Shown piece by piece: positions 25,549 through 33,711 of a stretch of DNA of 64,000 bases. Source of the stretch: Chloroflexota bacterium. GTDB lineage: Bacteria; Chloroflexota; UBA11872. The translations under genes and the position numbers were made by a program. The first letter of the stretch is position 1. Each line of letters begins with the position of its first letter. The DNA lies in assembly GCA_026706485.1 (NCBI GenBank), contig JAPOYR010000004.1, positions 62,001-126,000 on the forward strand. The letters run 5' to 3'. The notes beneath the pieces were generated by a model that was not told the origin of the DNA, did not search any database, and saw nothing but the letters and a program-made list of their open reading frames with translations.

Positions 25549-26634
25549 ATGAACCCATGGCGCCGGCTCTTGACGGCGGGATTGCTGGTGGTGGCGGTCG
25601 GATGCGGCGAGGGCGCTCCCGACGACTCCGAGGTCTTGATCAGTCTCGCGGACCAGGTGATCGTGCCCACGTACCAGGCGGCGGCCGCGGCGGCCGGCGA
25701 CCTCGAGGCGGCGCTTGATGCCCTGTGCGCGGTGCCCTCGGACAGCACGCTGCAATCCGCGCACCAGGCGTGGCGGGACGCGCGCGGCGCGTGGCTGCGA
25801 TCGGCGGCGATGGCGTTCGGTCCGGTTGCGGACCGACGCTCCGGCGGGCTGATCGACTGGTCGCCAATCGATCCCGAGCGAATTGAACGAATGCTGGCAC
25901 AGAATCCCGCAGCGACCGAGGACGCGGTGCGGAACACCCTGGCGTCGACGCAGCGGGGCTTTGGGGCGATCGAGTACGTCGTGTTCGACCCGGACGCGGT
26001 GTCCCGCCTGTCCGCCTCCGCCTCTCCGCGCTGTGACTACGTACGCGCGCTCGGCGGGTTGATTGCGTCCGAAACCGGCGCCATCGTCGATGAGTGGACG
26101 GTGTCGCGGAATGGCGGCCCCGCCTACCAGGACTTCCTCACCGGACGGTCGTCGAGCTCGATGCTTGAGAGCGCGGCGGTCGCCGAGGTGGTGCGGACGC
26201 AGGTTTTCCTCATCCGCGCACTGACGGACTTGCAGTTGGCGGCGGCCTTGGGGCTGCGGGGCGACGGTCCCGACCTTGCGGCCATTCCCGGTGGGGCGGG
26301 CGGCAATGGTCTGGCCGACTTGCGCGCGACGGTGCTGGGCATGCGCGACGTGTACCTGGGAGACGCCGGCAACGACGGGCTCGGGGTCTCGCACCTGGTC
26401 ACTCCGCTGTCGACCGCGGCGGACGAGCGCATGCGCAGCCAATTCGAAGACGCGTTGGCGGCGGTAGACGCCGTGGAGGGTCCGCTGCGCGCCGCCGTGG
26501 TGGACCGGCCGGCACAGGTGCGGGCGGTCTATGACCGGGTGATGGACCTTCGCCGCACGCTCAACACGGAGGTGGTGAGCCTGCTGGGGGTCGCGGTCGG
26601 TTTCAGCGACACCGACGGCGACAGCATGCGCTAG
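25549..26634 (+). CDS. Second imelysin-family lipoprotein (COG3489-like)
   Basis: 361 residues. The signal peptide ends AVGC (lipobox). A helical imelysin body follows, with a motif region QRGFGAIEYVVFD in which the His of GxHxxE is replaced. This is usual for the second, COG3489-type imelysin that accompanies COG3488 cytochromes. The C-terminal half has LRDVYLGDAGN-like and SHLVTPLSTAADE segments of the second domain. A GTG at 25546 overlaps the previous stop, but ATG 25549 is preferred. The gene ends the operon and overlaps the convergent HTTM gene by four bases. Confidence 0.88.
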   Translation: MNPWRRLLTAGLLVVAVGCGEGAPDDSEVLISLADQVIVPTYQAAAAAAGDLEAALDALCAVPSDSTLQSAHQAWRDARGAWLRSAAMAFGPVADRRSGGLIDWSPIDPERIERMLAQNPAATEDAVRNTLASTQRGFGAIEYVVFDPDAVSRLSASASPRCDYVRALGGLIASETGAIVDEWTVSRNGGPAYQDFLTGRSSSSMLESAAVAEVVRTQVFLIRALTDLQLAAALGLRGDGPDLAAIPGGAGGNGLADLRATVLGMRDVYLGDAGNDGLGVSHLVTPLSTAADERMRSQFEDALAAVDAVEGPLRAAVVDRPAQVRAVYDRVMDLRRTLNTEVVSLLGVAVGFSDTDGDSMR

Positions 26635-28022
26635 GACACGGGCGGTGTATTGGGGCCGTCCGGCGCGGGCAGGATCCACGGCTTCGGCGCCAGGCCCGGC
26701 GAAACTCCCGCCAGGTTGACTTCGGGGTCAATGAAGCGCACGGCGGGACGGCCGTTGAACGTGACGAACACGTCGGCGCGTACCTCGACGTCGCGGCCCC
26801 GGCGCTTGAAGTCGTCGGCGATGAAGTGCGCCGTTTCCAGGATCATGTCCGGCTGGTAGGCCATGCGCTCGGCCTGGAGAGGCGTGAGGTAGTCCTCGGG
26901 ATACGCCAGCCACTCCTGCCCGGTGAGGGGATCGGTGACGCGGAATTGGGCGTGACCGGTCTTCTCCGTCAGCATGACGCGCCAGGCAAAGCGGTAGCCC
27001 TCCTCGTTGAATCGGACCTCGCCGGGATAGGCCCAGTGACGCAAGGGCACGATGACTTGCGCCAAGGCAAACAGGCCAAGGACAAGAACGGCCGCGCGGG
27101 CCGTCCAGCCGGGGGGCGCGGCGGATCGCAGCGTGAAGGCCTCTTTGGGCGGTGGGCGGCGGCGGAGCCTCGCCAGCAGCCGCCGGGGCCAGTCGGGTGA
27201 GAAGAAGATGAGCGTCCCCAAGATCATGACCCACGGGAATATGCCGATGGGAAAGAGCACCCACGTTGCCAGGTGAAACGCGATGACCACGAGGTACGCG
27301 AATGGGCGGCTGCGGCGCCACAACAGCCAGCCCACGATGGTGAGGTCGAATGCGGCCCCGGCCCAACTCATGGCGTAGGCCACCCAGGCCTCCTTGAGCA
27401 GCGGGCCGACTAGGAATAGGTCGCCGTTGTTGTAGAGCCAGATCCGCAGCGGCTGCGCGTGCAGCAGCCAGTCGGGATTCAGCTTGGCGATGCCCGAAAA
27501 CAGATACACGACGCCCAGCTGCGCGCGGAGGGTCCAGAGCACCCACACGGGGATCGTGTCCCGGCGCCACGCTGGCCTTCGCCGGGCGTCCAGCGACGCC
27601 GTTCGGTGCAAGGGCATGAAGATCATCAGGAAACTGACCAGGCTTACCCAGTAGTAGTGGTTGAGATAGGTCGTCTTGTCGATGAGCTCGACGTAGGTGA
27701 AGAGGACAAAGAAGGCCGCGATGCAGAGGCGGTAGCGGTAGCCGAGCGCCACGCCCAGGCTGGCCACACCCAGCAGCGCGAAGTGGAGATACATGCCCCA
27801 GGCCGGCCAGGGCTGCACCCACTCGAAGCCGAGGTATTTGAAGTGACGCTCGGGCTCGATATAGAGCTCGGCGATCCAGCCGTGGGCGGCGAAGCGGCCG
27901 ACGGCGAACAGCCCAAGGAGCCCGAAGGCGATGCGAAAGGCCGCGGCCGAGGAGGCGCTCACCGGGTGGGCGGCGGCCAACGCGACGCGGTCGAAGCCGG
28001 CCGGCCATGACGCCGGGCGCAC
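26631..28022 (-). CDS. HTTM-domain membrane protein (vitamin K-dependent gamma-carboxylase-like)
   Basis: 463 residues. The N-terminal half has several membrane helices, and the C-terminal half is a soluble beta-rich region, as in bacterial gamma-carboxylase homologues. The signature FRIAFGLLGLFAVGRF starts the domain. VELIDKTTYLNHYYW (112-125) matches the segment of the human enzyme that carries its catalytic Lys, here Lys116. Activity on glutamate or vitamin K in this organism is unknown. GTG 28022 is chosen, eight bases after the previous stop. The longer frame from 28196 overlaps that gene and adds an Arg/Pro-rich sequence. HTTM genes often lie near imelysins in marine bacteria (from memory). 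Confidence 0.82.
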   Translation of the reverse strand: MRPASWPAGFDRVALAAAHPVSASSAAAFRIAFGLLGLFAVGRFAAHGWIAELYIEPERHFKYLGFEWVQPWPAWGMYLHFALLGVASLGVALGYRYRLCIAAFFVLFTYVELIDKTTYLNHYYWVSLVSFLMIFMPLHRTASLDARRRPAWRRDTIPVWVLWTLRAQLGVVYLFSGIAKLNPDWLLHAQPLRIWLYNNGDLFLVGPLLKEAWVAYAMSWAGAAFDLTIVGWLLWRRSRPFAYLVVIAFHLATWVLFPIGIFPWVMILGTLIFFSPDWPRRLLARLRRRPPPKEAFTLRSAAPPGWTARAAVLVLGLFALAQVIVPLRHWAYPGEVRFNEEGYRFAWRVMLTEKTGHAQFRVTDPLTGQEWLAYPEDYLTPLQAERMAYQPDMILETAHFIADDFKRRGRDVEVRADVFVTFNGRPAVRFIDPEVNLAGVSPGLAPKPWILPAPDGPNTPPVS

Positions 28023-28030
28023 GAGCCCCG

Positions 28031-29188
28031 CTAGAGGTCCGTGTGGCCGGTGGCCGCTTCCTGGACGGCGCGGTAGACCGGGCGCGGCGTGAAATCCGGG
28101 TCGACCATGCGGAAGTAGTAGGAGGCGTCGTCGGGTCCCAGGGCGGCGAAGGACTGGCGGAAGAACCAGATGCCGAAGACGCCGATCCAGGGCCATTCAC
28201 TCAGGCCGTAGCGCACGCCGTCGATGGTCCAGGCGGCCTGCTGCGCCTCCTCGACGCGCCGCCAGACGGGCTGCGAGACCTCGAGGTCGGGCGGTGCGGC
28301 GTTCCAGCCGTAGGCGCTGAGCCAGACGGCGGCGTCGCTGCGGCCGTATTCCACCATGAGGTTGCGGAGCAGCTCGACGCGGCGGAAGTTGAGCACGCGC
28401 GGGTCCGCCGGCGTATTTGGGGAGTACTGCATGCCAAAGGCCGCCGCCGCCTGGATGTCCAGGGTCTCCGCGGCGCCGTGGTCGTAAGTCTGCCGCAGAA
28501 AGGCAAGGTCGCTGATGGCGCGCGGGTTGTTTTCCAGCGTGGGGGCCAGCTGCGCGGCGGCGACGACGAGGCGGTCGTCGACCGACTTCAGGGCGTCATG
28601 GGCCACGCGCAGCAGCTCGGCATAGCCCGCCGGATCCGGCGCGGCGCCGCCCCAGTTGGCGGCGAGGTTGGGCTCGTGCCAAATCTGGTAGTGCTGGATG
28701 CGGTCTTGGTAGTGCTCGGCGAGGGTGCCCAGAAAGGTTGCGAAATCGGCAAGGTCCTCGGGCGGTGCGGTGGGGCTTTCGCGACCGGGCCGCGCCCACG
28801 GCGGTGAGCGGTCGATGCGGGCCACGACCGAAATGCCCTGCTCCAGGGCGCGGTCGACAATGTCGTCGAACCGGTCCCAACTGCTCTCGCGCCGCTGGGG
28901 ATTGACGAACAGTCCCTGGCCAACCGACTCGACCGCGTCCCAGCCGATGCGCTGAAAGATCCAGCGGACGCCGGCGTCGCGCAATAGCTCCAGGCTGTGG
29001 CGGCGTTTCCAGGCTTCGTTCTCTTCATCCAGGAAGACGTTGGCGCCCCAGGGCTCGACATTGGCCAGGGGAAGGGGCCTCGGGGCGGTTCGGCGCACCG
29101 GCTCCGCGCCGCACGCCGCCAGCAGGCCGGCGCCCATCAAGCCGGCGGCGCCGCGCACGACCGAGCGGCGGTCAAGCGCGCGCGTCAT
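28031..29188 (-). CDS. Lipoprotein paralogue of the hydrolase domain, lacking the nucleophile Glu
   Basis: 385 residues. A twin-arginine-like signal (ALDRRSVVRGAAGLMG) ends in the LAAC lipobox (Cys26). The rest aligns along its length with the N-terminal hydrolase domain of the 18-22 kb fusion, for example YQIWHEPNLAANWGG against FQIWNEPNLFGEWGG. The acid/base Glu172 is kept. The nucleophile position reads VWLSAYGWN, so Ala292 stands where the fusion has Glu353. It is therefore probably a glycan-binding or inactive hydrolase. ATG 29188 overlaps the upstream stop (ATGA). It is followed by the HTTM gene. Confidence 0.82.
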   Translation of the reverse strand: MTRALDRRSVVRGAAGLMGAGLLAACGAEPVRRTAPRPLPLANVEPWGANVFLDEENEAWKRRHSLELLRDAGVRWIFQRIGWDAVESVGQGLFVNPQRRESSWDRFDDIVDRALEQGISVVARIDRSPPWARPGRESPTAPPEDLADFATFLGTLAEHYQDRIQHYQIWHEPNLAANWGGAAPDPAGYAELLRVAHDALKSVDDRLVVAAAQLAPTLENNPRAISDLAFLRQTYDHGAAETLDIQAAAAFGMQYSPNTPADPRVLNFRRVELLRNLMVEYGRSDAAVWLSAYGWNAAPPDLEVSQPVWRRVEEAQQAAWTIDGVRYGLSEWPWIGVFGIWFFRQSFAALGPDDASYYFRMVDPDFTPRPVYRAVQEAATGHTDL

Positions 29189-30045
29189 GATTCGGGCTCG
29201 AGCCCCAGGTGCACGAGACATTCTCGGCTGATTTGGGCGCTGGCGGCGGGATCGCGGAGCGTAAGGTCCTGATCCACCACGAGCCATCCGTCATAGTCGC
29301 TGTTCCCGAGAATCTCCAGGATGCCTTCCAGGTCGACGTGGCCGCCGCCAAGCTCCGGGAAGCCGCCCTGGTGGACGAAGGCGGGCAGCGTGCCGCCCAG
29401 CGCCAGGTGGCGGTCGCGGAGATCGGCGTCCACGTCTTTGAGGATGACGTAGGCTACCCGCTCGATGCGGTCGCGGATGAAGGCGCGCGGGTCGGAGCCC
29501 AGATAAAACAGGTAGCCGACGTCGACGGCGAGCATCAGCGACGTGGGGTCGGTGAGCGACAGCAGGCGATCGAGCTCCGCGCTGGTCTCCACGTGCGAGC
29601 CGAGCTGGTTGCGAACGACGACCTGGAGCTCGAACTCCTGGGCGCAGATGTCGGCGGCGCGGGCGAGGCACTCGGCGAGGTGGCCCCACTGGTCCGGCTG
29701 CAGCTCCTCGGCGGGATCGCCGTGGCCCGCGGCCGCCCAGCGTTCGGGCACCGCGTGGGCCGCCGCGACGACGTAGGAGGCGTCGAGGTCGGCCAGGAAC
29801 TCGGCCACGCGCCGGAGTTGATCCAGCTCAACGTCGTGGTACTCGGGGGCGAACCAGTTGGCCGCGAAGCGTCCGCCAATGAGCGGAAGGCCGTCGTCCG
29901 AGACGATGCGGCGCGCGAGCGGGGCGTCGCCAACCAGGTCGGTCACGCCGCCTTCGAGCCCGGCATATCCGGCGTCGCGGGCCTCCTCGGCGACGGTGCG
30001 AAACGGCGCATCACCCCACATGGTGGCTGCGATGCCTACGCGCAC
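29185..30045 (-). CDS. Xylose isomerase-like TIM-barrel protein (sugar isomerase/epimerase family)
   Basis: 286 residues of the AP-endonuclease-2/sugar isomerase fold: an opening strand MRVGIAATMWG, the AGYAGLEGG strand, and metal-binding candidates in RNQLGSHVETSAELD (Glu), LMLAVDVGYLFYLG (Asp) and VILKDVDADLRDRH (Asp/His). The layout resembles IolE-type inosose dehydratases and many epimerases of unknown substrate. It is translationally coupled to the downstream hydrolase-like lipoprotein, which suggests a common carbohydrate substrate. Sequence alone does not reveal the reaction. Confidence 0.8.
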   Translation of the reverse strand: MRVGIAATMWGDAPFRTVAEEARDAGYAGLEGGVTDLVGDAPLARRIVSDDGLPLIGGRFAANWFAPEYHDVELDQLRRVAEFLADLDASYVVAAAHAVPERWAAAGHGDPAEELQPDQWGHLAECLARAADICAQEFELQVVVRNQLGSHVETSAELDRLLSLTDPTSLMLAVDVGYLFYLGSDPRAFIRDRIERVAYVILKDVDADLRDRHLALGGTLPAFVHQGGFPELGGGHVDLEGILEILGNSDYDGWLVVDQDLTLRDPAASAQISRECLVHLGLEPES

Positions 30046-30057
30046 GGCGCCACGGGG

Positions 30058-30891
30058 CTAGTCCGGGGCGTCGGGATTAGGCCCGGCGCGCCCGCTCAAC
30101 CGCTCTCCGGGCAGGGCGGTGAGGCGTTCTCGTCGTTTGGGAGGGTCCGCTGCCGGCGTTGCCGCCGCGGGTTCAGGCGCGGCAGTGGGCGGAGGCGGGG
30201 GAGGCGACTCGGGCGGCGGAGGCGGCGGCGGGGGCGCCGCGCGGCGCGGCCGGGGTTCCTCATCAGGTCGATTGGGCGGTCGCGGCGGGGCGCGGCGCGA
30301 CCGGGGTTCCTCGTCGGGTCGATCGGGTACCCGCGCCCGCGCCGTCTCGCCGGGGGCGGCGCGCGGTGGCGTGGGACGCCGGCGATCCCGGCGCGGGCGT
30401 TCGCGGCGCACCACGTCGGACAGCAAGTCGTCCAACTCCAGCGTCTCGTCGGCCGCGGCGGCCAGCGGCTGGCTGCGCCCCGCGCCGCTGGCGACGACCT
30501 GCACCCGCACCCCCCGGCGCTGCACGGCTTCGATGAGCGGCACGAAGTCCGGGTCGGTGGTCACCAGCGTAAGGCGGTCGATATAGGGCGTGAGGTCGAG
30601 GGCGTCGACGGTCATTTCGACGTGCACGCTGGCGTAGAGCGTGCCGTCGTCGCGGCGTCGCAGCCGTTTGGTCACGAGCTTGTAGCCGGCCCGAGACAGG
30701 CTGCCGAGGTCCAGGTGCGGGGTGGGCTGGCCCTCGTGCTCGGTGCCGTAGGCCGTGGCGCGCACGAGGGTGGCGTCGCCCGTGAGCCGGTCGCGCAGCT
30801 GCTGGAAGTCGATCGTCCCGCCGCCGTTTGCGGCGAGGGCCTGCAACGAGGCCAGATCAATCAAGACGGCGGATTTGTTCGCTGCGGCCAC
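30058..30891 (-). CDS. NYN-domain protein with long proline/arginine-rich tail
   Basis: 277 residues. Residues 1-150 form a NYN (PIN-like) nuclease domain: SAVLIDLASL with the first Asp, an SVHVEMTVDAL strand carrying an acidic residue, and LTLVTTDPDFVPLIEAVQRRG with the last Asp. Residues about 165-277 are low-complexity Pro/Arg/Glu with repeated RPDEEPR and a run of prolines, probably disordered and perhaps RNA- or partner-binding. LabA/DUF88 proteins are thought to be RNases. A second NYN protein lies 1.5 kb upstream in the same run. Target unknown. Confidence 0.82.
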   Translation of the reverse strand: MAAANKSAVLIDLASLQALAANGGGTIDFQQLRDRLTGDATLVRATAYGTEHEGQPTPHLDLGSLSRAGYKLVTKRLRRRDDGTLYASVHVEMTVDALDLTPYIDRLTLVTTDPDFVPLIEAVQRRGVRVQVVASGAGRSQPLAAAADETLELDDLLSDVVRRERPRRDRRRPTPPRAAPGETARARVPDRPDEEPRSRRAPPRPPNRPDEEPRPRRAAPPPPPPPPESPPPPPPTAAPEPAAATPAADPPKRRERLTALPGERLSGRAGPNPDAPD

Positions 30892-30961
30892 GCCATGCTC
30901 CCAGTGCCGATTCAGGACTGCCTAGATGATAGTGGACCGCGGCAGACGCTCGGCGGGCCGG

Positions 30962-32023
30962 TTAGGTCTTCTGGCGTCCGGCGCGGAGCAGGTCGCCGAC
31001 GTAGACCCAGCCAACGACCCGGCCGCCGGCGTTGACCACGTAGTAGCCGCGATGGCGACGCTGGGCGTCCTGGAGCACGCCGTCGAGCGACGTCTCCGGT
31101 TCGAGCACGTCGGCGGGATCGATCTCCCGCGCGACATCGCCCACGCGGGTCGTCTCTCGCAGAAACGGCGGTACGGCGGCGATGTCGCGCGTGGCGACCA
31201 TGGCGTAGACGTCGCCGGCGGCATCGGCCACGGGCCAGACCGGAGGAGCATTCTCGGCGCTGATGCGTGACTCGACCTCGGCGATGACCGCGTCAAGAGG
31301 AAACGGCGCTTGGGTGAAGGCCCGCGTCACGTCGCGCACCACCATGGAGCTGAGCCGTCGCCGAATGTCGCCCTCGCGCAGCGCCGAGCGCGCGGCCGAC
31401 CAGAGAAACCAGCCGATGAACACGGCCCACAGCGCCTGCACGCCAAGGCCGCGAAAGGCGATGAACTGCACCACGCCGAAGAGGATCAGTAGGATGCCGA
31501 ACCCGGCGCCGGCCAGGCTGGCGACGCGCGTGGCCGTGTGCACGTTCTGCGTGATGCCCCAGACGATGGCCCGCAGCACGCGTCCGCCGTCGAGCGGAAA
31601 TCCCGGCAGCAGGTTGAAGGCGGCCAGAAAGAGGTTGATCTCGCCGAGCCACTGCGCCGTCACGCGCGGCACGGTGGCCGGCGGCAGCACCTGGGCCAGG
31701 GCCAGGAACACGCCGCCGATGGCGGCGCTGGTGAGCGGGCCGACAATGGCGATGGCAAACTCCTGGCCAGCGGCGCGCGGCTCCTGGGAGATCTCGGCCA
31801 CGCCGCCGAACACGAAAAGCCGAATCCGGGGCACGGCGATGCCGCGGCGAACGGCCATCAGGGCGTGGGCCGCCTCGTGGGCCACGATCGAGCCGAAGAA
31901 GACGACGCTGGCCAGCAGCCCGCCGGCCCAGTAGCTCGCCTGCGATCCCGGCGGTGGCGGCGCGAGGCCCGCTTGGTCGGCGGATTCGAAGAGCCGCACC
32001 GGGATCACGGACTCCGAGGTCAT
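30962..32023 (-). CDS. Site-2 protease (M50) with CBS domains; N-terminus longer than any standard start allows
   Basis: 353 residues from ATG 32023. The zinc site is complete: HEAAH in SIVAHEAAHALMAVRRG, and the distal NLLPGFPLDGGRVLRA. Two CBS-like domains follow (RDVTRAFTQAPFPLDAVIAE; PPFLRETTRVGDVARE). Rip3-type proteases of this kind cleave membrane-anchored regulators. The frame continues upstream of the ATG as ITLDPSWLIIFVIIAW, which is the normal first membrane helix with its conserved PSW. No ATG, GTG or TTG is available there, so ATT near 32095 or a CTG near 32182 may be the real start. The ATG given here probably truncates the protein. Confidence 0.85.
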   Translation of the reverse strand: MTSESVIPVRLFESADQAGLAPPPPGSQASYWAGGLLASVVFFGSIVAHEAAHALMAVRRGIAVPRIRLFVFGGVAEISQEPRAAGQEFAIAIVGPLTSAAIGGVFLALAQVLPPATVPRVTAQWLGEINLFLAAFNLLPGFPLDGGRVLRAIVWGITQNVHTATRVASLAGAGFGILLILFGVVQFIAFRGLGVQALWAVFIGWFLWSAARSALREGDIRRRLSSMVVRDVTRAFTQAPFPLDAVIAEVESRISAENAPPVWPVADAAGDVYAMVATRDIAAVPPFLRETTRVGDVAREIDPADVLEPETSLDGVLQDAQRRHRGYYVVNAGGRVVGWVYVGDLLRAGRQKT

Positions 32024-32171
32024 CCAGGCGATGATGACGAAGATGATGAGCCAGCTTGGGTCGAGCGTGATGGCAGTGCCGCCGATGCGGAGAATGGTCC
32101 AGCCGCGCGAGCGGGCGGCGCGCGCCCCGCGTCTCCGCCGCGGCGAAACCTCGCCCGGGGGCGACGGTGGG

Positions 32172-32357
32172 CTAGTTCCCAGAGGTGAGACCCGGCGTGA
32201 TGATGAGCGAGGCGACCAGCAGGATCACGGCGATTACCGAGATGACGGCCCAGATGCGGGCTACCGTGAACCAGCGACGCATGCGGCGCCAGGGACGGCG
32301 CCACGCGCCCGACGATTCTCGGCGCGACCGGCGTCGGCGCCGGCGGCGACCGCTCAT
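32172..32357 (-). CDS. Small single-span membrane protein
   Basis: 61 residues. A very basic N-terminus (about 14 Arg in the first 35) is followed by one hydrophobic helix, WAVISVIAVILLVASLIITP, and a short tail. By charge the N-terminus would be cytoplasmic. It has an ATG start at 32357 and sits between the NYN gene and the site-2 protease, overlapping the likely extended start of the latter. It could be a substrate or partner of the protease, but that is only positional. No family was recognised. Confidence 0.5.
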   Translation of the reverse strand: MSGRRRRRRRSRRESSGAWRRPWRRMRRWFTVARIWAVISVIAVILLVASLIITPGLTSGN

Positions 32358-32386
32358 ATCGTGTCCGGTGGGGGCGCCATGGCCGG

Positions 32387-33142
32387 TCAGGCGCTGGAGG
32401 CCGACGCGCCGGCGCGGCTGCGGCTCCGCTTGGGGGCAGGGGCGCCCACGTGCACGGAGGTCAGGGCGCTGATGTCGTGCCAGGCATTGGCGGCCAGGCG
32501 CAGCTCTTCGGCAATCGCATCGGCGAAGGAGTACACCTCGACGCGCACGCCGTGCTCCCGCAGGTATTCAACCATCGGTACGTAGTCGCCGTCGCCGGAC
32601 ATGAGCGCCACGACGTCCATGGTCGGCAAGCGGCGGATCACGTCGACGACTAGGACCAGGTCGAGGTCGGCCTTGCGGGTGCCGTCGGCAAACACCTTGA
32701 TGGGCTTGGTGACGATGTCGTAGCCCATGTCCCAGACGGGCGCGACCGAGCGCTGGTGCTCGAGCCGGCCGTTGAAGTCGGCGTAGATGGGGCAATAGGC
32801 GCGCGCGTGGACCGTGCGGCGGCCCTCGGTGACATGGGCCAAGAGCTTGGCGAAGTCCACGCGAATGGGATCGTCCGAGCCCCGATCCGTCAGGTTGGCC
32901 GTGTCCAGAAAGACGCCCAGGCGCAGTTTGGGGCCGTAGTCGGAGGCGCCATTCGATGTGTGCAGGGCGCCGGCGGCCCGGGAAAGGGCCTTGGCCGCGG
33001 CGGCCAGGTCGCGCTCGGCGGCGCGCGGCGCCGACACGGCGTCTTTCAACTCATCCATCAGGGCCCGCAGGTCGTCTTCCGGGCTGCCTGCGGATTCGGC
33101 ATCGGGCGCGAAGTCTTCTGGGATGGGTGACAGTCGTTTCAT
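32387..33142 (-). CDS. NYN-domain protein (LabA/DUF88-like)
   Basis: 251 residues. A helical N-terminus (1-65) precedes a complete NYN nuclease fold: LRLGVFLDTANLTD with the first Asp, ARAYCPIYADFNGR, ADLDLVLVVDVIRR with acidic residues, and VALMSGDGDYVPMVEYLREHG, the most conserved LabA segment. A basic C-terminal tail (APKRSRSRAG) follows. Such proteins are candidate endoribonucleases. ATG 33142 overlaps the stop of the coiled-coil gene by four bases, so the two are coupled and may work together. Confidence 0.88.
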   Translation of the reverse strand: MKRLSPIPEDFAPDAESAGSPEDDLRALMDELKDAVSAPRAAERDLAAAAKALSRAAGALHTSNGASDYGPKLRLGVFLDTANLTDRGSDDPIRVDFAKLLAHVTEGRRTVHARAYCPIYADFNGRLEHQRSVAPVWDMGYDIVTKPIKVFADGTRKADLDLVLVVDVIRRLPTMDVVALMSGDGDYVPMVEYLREHGVRVEVYSFADAIAEELRLAANAWHDISALTSVHVGAPAPKRSRSRAGASASSA

Positions 33143-33711
33143 GTTGCTTTCGTGACCTTTCGTCGTCGGGGCGTCGGCTTGGTTTGGCGTTTCTGGTCGA
33201 GCATCTCCTGGAGCTGCTTTTCGATGCCTTCCTGACGCGCCTCTTCGCGCTCCGCGGCCTCGCGCCGGCGCTTGGCGACGGCCTTGGCGCCCCCGCCGGC
33301 CTCCAGCGCGTCCCAGAGGGCTTCGATGGCGTCACTGTTGCCGCGGATCTTCAGGTTGGATTCAAAGGTGACGCTGATCATCTCTTGATCGAAGTTGTTG
33401 AGCTTCTTCTCCAGCGCGTCCAGGCGCGTGGTGAGCTGAAAGATGCGGGCGTCGAGGTCCTTGTCGCCGCGCTTGTAGGTGCGCTCGATCTGGACGACCT
33501 GGCGCCGCAACTCGCCGTAGTTTTCGAGCAGACCGTTGAGGTTGCGGGCAATGCGGCGATGGTGCGTGAGATGCGAGGGCAACTTGCCGTTGGCCTTGTC
33601 GGCGGACTCGTCGGCGTTCGCCTCGGCCGCGGCGGCCTCGCCCTCGGCGGGCGCTGGATTGGCGGGTTTGCTACTGCGTGAGCGACGGGCTCGGGATGTG
33701 CGTGTTGCCAT
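33139..33711 (-). CDS. Coiled-coil protein of unknown function
   Basis: 190 residues, highly charged. An Ala/Lys/Arg-rich head (1-45) precedes helices with heptad patterning (NGLLENYGELRRQVVQIERT and ARIFQLTTRLDALEKKLNNF), then a basic Glu/Arg-rich tail ending in PRRRKVTKAT. No enzymatic motif. It overlaps the CobW gene before it by 41 bases and the NYN gene after it by four, so it belongs to the same transcript. It may be a scaffold or nucleic-acid-binding partner of the NYN protein, which is inference from position. Confidence 0.7.
   Translation of the reverse strand: MATRTSRARRSRSSKPANPAPAEGEAAAAEANADESADKANGKLPSHLTHHRRIARNLNGLLENYGELRRQVVQIERTYKRGDKDLDARIFQLTTRLDALEKKLNNFDQEMISVTFESNLKIRGNSDAIEALWDALEAGGGAKAVAKRRREAAEREEARQEGIEKQLQEMLDQKRQTKPTPRRRKVTKAT

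Noticed and set aside
29209-31035. A 608-codon plus-strand frame over the isomerase and NYN genes
   Set aside because: Antisense shadow. The Gly/Arg-rich part is the complement of the proline-rich tail of the NYN protein.
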